NCBI RefSeq assembly: GCF_026788005.1
Contig: NZ_JABEPE010000003.1
Span: 248,001 to 312,000 of the forward strand
Length of the DNA: 64,000 nucleotides
From: Alteromonas sp. a30
Lineage (GTDB): Bacteria; Pseudomonadota; Gammaproteobacteria; Enterobacterales; Alteromonadaceae
Direction: 5' to 3'
Shown: piece by piece, positions 59,477-64,000 of the stretch
How positions within the stretch are numbered: the first letter of the stretch is position 1
Layout of the letters: every line of letters starts with the position of its first letter
Translations under genes and position numbers: made by a program
Notes under the pieces: generated by a model
What the model saw: the letters and a program-made list of their open reading frames with translations, nothing else
Databases searched by the model: none
What the model was told of the DNA's origin: nothing

Positions 59477-60493
59477 ATGCCCAAGGATAATCTGGAACAA
59501 TCCTTTAAGATTCTGAAAAAAACTGTGCCACTGATGTTAAAGCATAAAATGCCTGCTATTCCTACGAATTACGCACTTTGGTATACCTATGCAGCAAACG
59601 ACACACCGGAATTAAACGACACACTCGACAACATCCTGACGCACACCGAAACGCTTTCTGAAATGAAAGCTTTAGAGCTTTACCGAAATCATATTGCCGA
59701 TAAACAAGAAGTCACGTCTTGGCAACTACGTAAGACGCTTGAAGCCATGGTGATTGAACTATCCCAAACCGTAAAAGATACACGTAGCGACACCAATGTA
59801 TTCAAAGACTCGATGGATAATCGGCTAGATGATCTCCAAAAAGTCGAAAAAGAAGGCTGGTCTGTTGAAGAGGTTATGGGATTGGTTCGTAACCTCACCA
59901 AAGACGCTAAGGAAATTCGCCGTAGCACACTTAACTTCAGCTCCGCATTAAACAGCGCAGAAAAGGAAATTGCACAACTCCGAGCCGAGTTAGCAAAGAC
60001 CCAAGAATATGCGCTAAATGATGCACTAACCGGACTATACAACCGTCGCTTTTTCGATGCTGAATTGCAATCCCTGCAAAACCAAGAAGTGTTATCTATG
60101 ATCCTCGTTGACATCGATCACTTCAAACACTTTAACGATGACCACGGCCACTTAATGGGTGACAAAGTGCTGAAAGGGGTTGGCAAAAAGTTACAAATGA
60201 GCTGCCGTGATGGGGCAATGGCCTTTCGCTTTGGTGGAGAAGAATTTACTATTTTGTTACCTGGCGTGGATTTAAAACGAGCGGTTCACCAAGCTGAAGT
60301 AATGCGTAGAGGCATAGAGAAGCTGCAACTCAAAGACAAGAAAAGTGGACAAATGATCGAGGGGATTACCGCCTCATTCGGTGTTTCTCAGCTTTCTGAT
60401 TGCAGTGATTTATCCGACTTAATCGGTCAAGCCGACAAGCAACTTTATGATGCTAAAAATCTGGGCAGAAACCGGGTAATGCCGATGTTTTAA
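59477..60493 (+). CDS. Diguanylate cyclase with N-terminal helical domain
   Basis: The 338-residue soluble protein has an N-terminal alpha-helical domain, a coiled coil (about 140-178) and a C-terminal GGDEF domain starting LNDALTGLYNRRFF, with the active-site motif GGEEF (253-257). It should make cyclic-di-GMP. The product-inhibition RxxD I-site expected five residues upstream is absent (RDGAMAF instead). The N-terminal domain (VPLMLKHKMPAIPTNYALWY) is a conserved but uncharacterised input. The ATG has GGAG eight bases upstream. Confidence 0.93.
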   Translation: MPKDNLEQSFKILKKTVPLMLKHKMPAIPTNYALWYTYAANDTPELNDTLDNILTHTETLSEMKALELYRNHIADKQEVTSWQLRKTLEAMVIELSQTVKDTRSDTNVFKDSMDNRLDDLQKVEKEGWSVEEVMGLVRNLTKDAKEIRRSTLNFSSALNSAEKEIAQLRAELAKTQEYALNDALTGLYNRRFFDAELQSLQNQEVLSMILVDIDHFKHFNDDHGHLMGDKVLKGVGKKLQMSCRDGAMAFRFGGEEFTILLPGVDLKRAVHQAEVMRRGIEKLQLKDKKSGQMIEGITASFGVSQLSDCSDLSDLIGQADKQLYDAKNLGRNRVMPMF

Positions 60494-60674
60494 TTGGGCC
60501 GTTAGCCATATATTTTTATCAATTTGAGCAAATAATCACTTAACCGCACGTTATCTGCTTTTGAGCGGGTCTTAGTTGCTACAATTAGTACCATGGTGTA
60601 AGTTGTGACGCCAGTTTAAGTGACCGCCGTAGCCCGGCCCTTGCCCCCTCAAGCCAGTCTTAATGGAGAGAATT

Positions 60675-63104
60675 ATGTTTAATTGGACATCAAAAGCGCT
60701 TGTCCTCTTTACCTTGACCGTAGCGCCTGCGATCGCCGCTATCAATCAGACCAAAGGCGATTTCGAAGACAAGTTTCGACAATTGGAAGAAACTCTTCCA
60801 ACACCGAACCTTTACCGTAATGCAGCGGGTGAACCAGGAACGGGATATTGGCAACAAAAGGTCGACTACAAAATTCAAGCAACACTAAACGAAGAACAGC
60901 GTACTATTACGGCAAGTGAAGCCATTGTTTATCAGAATAATTCACCTGATACGCTGCGTTACTTATGGCTTCATTTAGATCAAAACCGTTTTCGCAAAGA
61001 CTCCATTTCCGAACGCTCCATTACCTTTGGTGACAACGCCACTCGCGGACCAGGAACGCGATTAGCCAACGATAAAAAACCTGCTGGAATGACGCTAGAC
61101 TACTTACGTCAACAACACTCCATGACAGACCGCCCACTGGGCTTCGTTGTATCCAATGTGAAGGACAACAAAGGAAATGAATTAAAGGCTACCATTGTCG
61201 ACACCCTCATGCGTGTTGATTTAAAAGAACCATTAAAACCGGGCGAATCTGTTACCTTCTCACTTGATTTTACTTTTAACATTCTGGAAGAAAATGCCGT
61301 TTCCGCCCGTTCTGGCTTCGAGCACTTCCCAGATGATGCAAGAGAAGGTGGTAACGACATCTTCCTACTTGCACAGTGGTTCCCTCGCCTAGCGGCATAC
61401 ACAGACTATGAAGCTTGGCACAATAAATCATTCCTTGGTCGAGGAGAGTTTACTCTGGAGTTTGGCGACTATGAAGTCGCAATGACAGTGCCAGCAGACC
61501 ATATCGTTTCCGCTACGGGCGAATTAGCAAATCCGAAAAAAGTGTTAACGAAAACACAACGCCAGCGCTTGGAAAAAGCCAAAAACACCAAGCGTCCTGT
61601 GTTGATTGTGACAAAAGAAGAAGCTTTAGAAAATGAGAAGGAAGGCTCAGACGAAACCAAAACATGGGTGTTTAAAGCTGATAATGTACGAGACTTTGCT
61701 TGGGCTTCTTCTCGCAAATTCATCTGGGATGCAAAGGGTTATCATCAAGGTGGTAACATCCAGCCTAGCGTAATGGCAATGTCCTTTTATCCCAAAGAAG
61801 GTGGCGAACTTTGGTCCAAATATTCGACCGAGGCCGTGATCCATACGATGGAAGTCTACAGTCGTTTCTCTTTCGATTATCCCTACCCAACAGCTCAATC
61901 TGTTAATGGTCCTGTTGGTGGCATGGAATACCCCATGATCACATTTAACGGCCCGCGGACGAAGCTACGTGATGACGGTTCGCGCACCTATTCACTATCG
62001 GAAAAACGCTTCTTGCTAGGTGTCATTTTTCACGAAATTGGCCATATCTATTTTCCCATGACAGTGAACTCCGACGAACGTCAGTGGAGTTGGATGGATG
62101 AAGGCTTGAATAGTTTTCTCGACGCTATCGCTGGCCGGGAATGGGATCCAACAATTCCGTGGGGTAACGAGCCATCAGACATTACTGATTACATGAAATC
62201 ACCGGTTCAAGTCCCCATTATGACGCAATCGGATAGCATTCTGAACTTTGGACCTAATGCCTACCATAAGCCGGCAACTGCCCTCAACATTTTGCGTGAG
62301 ACTATTTTAGGCAGAGAATTGTTCGATTTTGCCTTCAAAGAATATGCACGTCGTTGGATGTTCAAGCGCCCAACACCAGCAGACTTCTTCCGCACAATGG
62401 AAGAAGCATCCGGTATTGATTTAGATTGGTTCTGGCGAGGTTGGTTTTATTCCACAGACCATGTCGATATTTCCATTGATAAAATTGAAAAATTACGTTT
62501 GGACACGCACGATCCCGACATCGATTTCAGCCGTGAGCGTGATGCAGAAAAAGACAAACCCATGTCAATCAGTGTTGAACGTAATCAAAAAGAAGGAAAA
62601 ACGTGGGTTGAGCGTAATCAAGATGTGACCGACTTCTATGATAACCATGACCGCTACACCGTCACCAATAAACAACGTAATCATTACCAAAGCTTCCTAA
62701 ATAAGTTAGAAGATTGGGAAAGAGCAACCCTAGAGCGCGCAGTAAAAGAAGACAAAAACTACTATGTCATGTCTTTTAGCAACCTAGGTGGTTTAGTCAT
62801 GCCAATCATTTTGGAAATCACTTATACAGACGGCGAAACAGAAATGCTGACGCTACCTGCGGAAATTTGGCGCCGCTCTCCTAAAGCCGTTAATAAGTTG
62901 ATTGTTACCGACAAAGACAAGGAAATTCAGAGCGTTGTTGTCGACCCTCGTTGGCAAACCGCAGATGTGGACATCAATAATAACCACTTCCCAAGAAAGA
63001 TTTTGCCTTCTCGTATCGAGACTTATAAATCGAAGAAAAAGAAAGGCTACGAAAATCGCGATATTATGTTTGAATCAACCCTTGAGTTGAGAAACGAAGA
63101 TTAA
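60675..63104 (+). CDS. Exported M1 family zinc metallopeptidase
   Basis: The 809-residue protein has a signal peptide (MFNWTSKALVLFTLTVAPAIA) and a gluzincin M1 site: exopeptidase motif variant GGMEYP and zinc motif HEIGH (453-457) with the third ligand E476 in WMDEG, 18 residues on. The lysine/charged-rich C-terminal part is long. It probably trims peptides in the periplasm. ATG 60675 follows GGAGAG; an in-frame ATG at 60663 overlaps that site. A DUF6702-like gene follows after 25 bases, a pairing seen in related marine bacteria. Confidence 0.93.
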   Translation: MFNWTSKALVLFTLTVAPAIAAINQTKGDFEDKFRQLEETLPTPNLYRNAAGEPGTGYWQQKVDYKIQATLNEEQRTITASEAIVYQNNSPDTLRYLWLHLDQNRFRKDSISERSITFGDNATRGPGTRLANDKKPAGMTLDYLRQQHSMTDRPLGFVVSNVKDNKGNELKATIVDTLMRVDLKEPLKPGESVTFSLDFTFNILEENAVSARSGFEHFPDDAREGGNDIFLLAQWFPRLAAYTDYEAWHNKSFLGRGEFTLEFGDYEVAMTVPADHIVSATGELANPKKVLTKTQRQRLEKAKNTKRPVLIVTKEEALENEKEGSDETKTWVFKADNVRDFAWASSRKFIWDAKGYHQGGNIQPSVMAMSFYPKEGGELWSKYSTEAVIHTMEVYSRFSFDYPYPTAQSVNGPVGGMEYPMITFNGPRTKLRDDGSRTYSLSEKRFLLGVIFHEIGHIYFPMTVNSDERQWSWMDEGLNSFLDAIAGREWDPTIPWGNEPSDITDYMKSPVQVPIMTQSDSILNFGPNAYHKPATALNILRETILGRELFDFAFKEYARRWMFKRPTPADFFRTMEEASGIDLDWFWRGWFYSTDHVDISIDKIEKLRLDTHDPDIDFSRERDAEKDKPMSISVERNQKEGKTWVERNQDVTDFYDNHDRYTVTNKQRNHYQSFLNKLEDWERATLERAVKEDKNYYVMSFSNLGGLVMPIILEITYTDGETEMLTLPAEIWRRSPKAVNKLIVTDKDKEIQSVVVDPRWQTADVDINNNHFPRKILPSRIETYKSKKKKGYENRDIMFESTLELRNED

Positions 63105-63129
63105 TCAAACACAATAATATTAGCTATTA

Positions 63130-63669
63130 ATGAATCAATTTATACGGACTTTTATCACTAAAAGCAGCAGGGGGTTAACTCCCCTGCTTGCTTGTTTATT
63201 GCTTGCCATCTCTCATTCCGTTTATGCGCATCAGCAGAAATTGGCTTACATCAAAGTGCTGTTTAATCCAAATACTAACAATATTGAAGTAATGCACAGA
63301 TTCAGCCTGCACGATGCAGAACATGCGGTTTATGAAATATTTGGTAAACAGGCAGATATCATTGGCTCAGAATCAACACAGCAAACGTTTACACGATACG
63401 TCGTTGACAACTTCAATTTACACACATCGCCGAAATCCCTTATCCCTTTAGAAACGGTTGGTTACGAATTGGATGGGCTCTACTTCTGGGTATATCAGGA
63501 AATGCCTATTCCCTCTGCTCTCACTAAAATTACGCTATCTCACAACGCATTGCGCGATATATGGCCGGATCAAGTGAATCGAGTCAACATTGAGATAGGG
63601 AAAGAAGTTCAAACACTGATTTTTGGTGAAAATATAACTAACCTATCAGCACCAATTAAAATCAAATAG
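63130..63669 (+). CDS. Exported DUF6702-like protein
   Basis: This 179-residue protein has a signal peptide (cleaved near SVYAHQ) and a beta-rich mature part with AYIKVLFNPNTNNIEVMHRFSLHDAEHAVYEIFG, typical of the DUF6702 group often encoded beside M1 peptidases. Function is unknown; a partner or inhibitor of the peptidase is a guess from position only. Confidence 0.8.
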   Translation: MNQFIRTFITKSSRGLTPLLACLLLAISHSVYAHQQKLAYIKVLFNPNTNNIEVMHRFSLHDAEHAVYEIFGKQADIIGSESTQQTFTRYVVDNFNLHTSPKSLIPLETVGYELDGLYFWVYQEMPIPSALTKITLSHNALRDIWPDQVNRVNIEIGKEVQTLIFGENITNLSAPIKIK

Positions 63670-63803
63670 TTCATTTTTTACTCAGCAAAGACTCAAAAAA
63701 CCAACAACCTTTTCATAAACCCAAATACATTGGTTTTATAATTAACCCATGCCTTCACAAAGCATCCTTACTTTCATCCAACATATTGAACCCCTATAAA
63801 GTT

Positions 63804-63842
63804 GGAGGTAGTATGGCCTCCTTGCCTTTCACTTTAAGGCAA
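63804..63842 (+). other. Two adjacent hairpins upstream of the last gene
   Basis: GGAGG/CCTCC (63804-63808, 63817-63821) is directly followed by TTGCCTT/AAGGCAA (63822-63828, 63836-63842). Neither is followed by a T-run, so they are more likely leader structure than terminators. Confidence 0.45.
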
Positions 63843-63898
63843 AAATAAAAAGCAAAATAATAATGTAATAAAACACTACATTCACCGGGAACATAACC

Positions 63899-64000
63899 AT
63901 GATGTTGAAAACAAAGCTAAGCCGTGCGGTAACGCTAGGCTTGATTGGAGGTGTGTTTGCTCTACCCGCAACACAAGCCTTCTCTGCAGAAGAAGAAGAT
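63899..64000 (+). CDS. Start of an exported protein (runs off the right edge)
   Basis: Only 34 codons are visible: MMLKTKLSRAVTLGLIGGVF followed by ALPATQAFSAEEEED-like acidic residues, a clear signal peptide with cleavage expected after QAFS-A. This resembles the start of an outer-membrane receptor such as a TonB-dependent receptor, but the product cannot be named. Confidence 0.7.
   Translation, partial: MMLKTKLSRAVTLGLIGGVFALPATQAFSAEEED

Overview
The window is chromosomal DNA of a marine-type gammaproteobacterium, most likely an Alteromonadales relative. The evidence is the conserved gene orders rplM-rpsI-petABC-sspAB, mlaFEDCB-ibaG-murA, kdsD-lptCAB-rpoN-hpf-ptsN-rapZ-ptsO, zapG-degQ-degS and arcB next to gltBD, together with a TonB-receptor/glucosidase sugar locus. 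Nearly all of it is core genome. I saw no insertion sequence, prophage, CRISPR array, tRNA or rRNA.

Region 1 (1-10693) is a carbohydrate (beta-glucoside) utilisation locus. It holds a truncated GPH sugar symporter and a GH1 beta-glucosidase on the minus strand. Divergent from these are an FHS-type sugar permease, an exported GH3 glucosidase, a large TonB-dependent receptor and a flavin-dependent 'tryptophan halogenase' family protein. Three LacI-type palindromes (core GAAAGCGCTTTC or close) sit in front of the divergent transporter genes and the receptor, suggesting one regulon whose repressor lies outside the window. The implied route is oligosaccharide uptake by the receptor, periplasmic cleavage by GH3, then import and cytosolic cleavage by the permeases and GH1.

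Region 2 (10694-31691) contains an unusual coiled-coil protein with a degenerate HD-GYP-like domain. It is followed by envelope and housekeeping genes: rsmI, lpoA-yraN-diaA-dolP, the sspBA/petCBA/rpsI-rplM/zapE block on the minus strand, zapG-degQ-degS, and the Mla phospholipid-transport operon with ibaG and murA.

Region 3 (31692-43149) is the yrbG-kdsD-lptC-lptA-lptB-rpoN-hpf-ptsN-rapZ-ptsO-mgtE run, with kdsC missing from its usual slot. It is followed by a convergent arcB sensor kinase.

Region 4 (43150-64000) contains gltBD, a small four-cysteine exported protein, an exported metallo-beta-lactamase-fold protein, a stand-alone EF-G paralogue (FusA2 type) and a Chalcone_3/DUF3833 pair. It continues with a NaChBac-like voltage-gated channel with an acidic pore, deaD, cysG, a diguanylate cyclase, an M1 peptidase with a DUF6702-like partner, and the first 34 codons of another exported protein.

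No wholly new multi-gene system is evident. The best leads are the degenerate HD-GYP-like protein, the halogenase within the glucan regulon, the acidic-filter ion channel, the missing kdsC, an ArcB lacking one redox cysteine, and several structured leaders and tiny ORFs.
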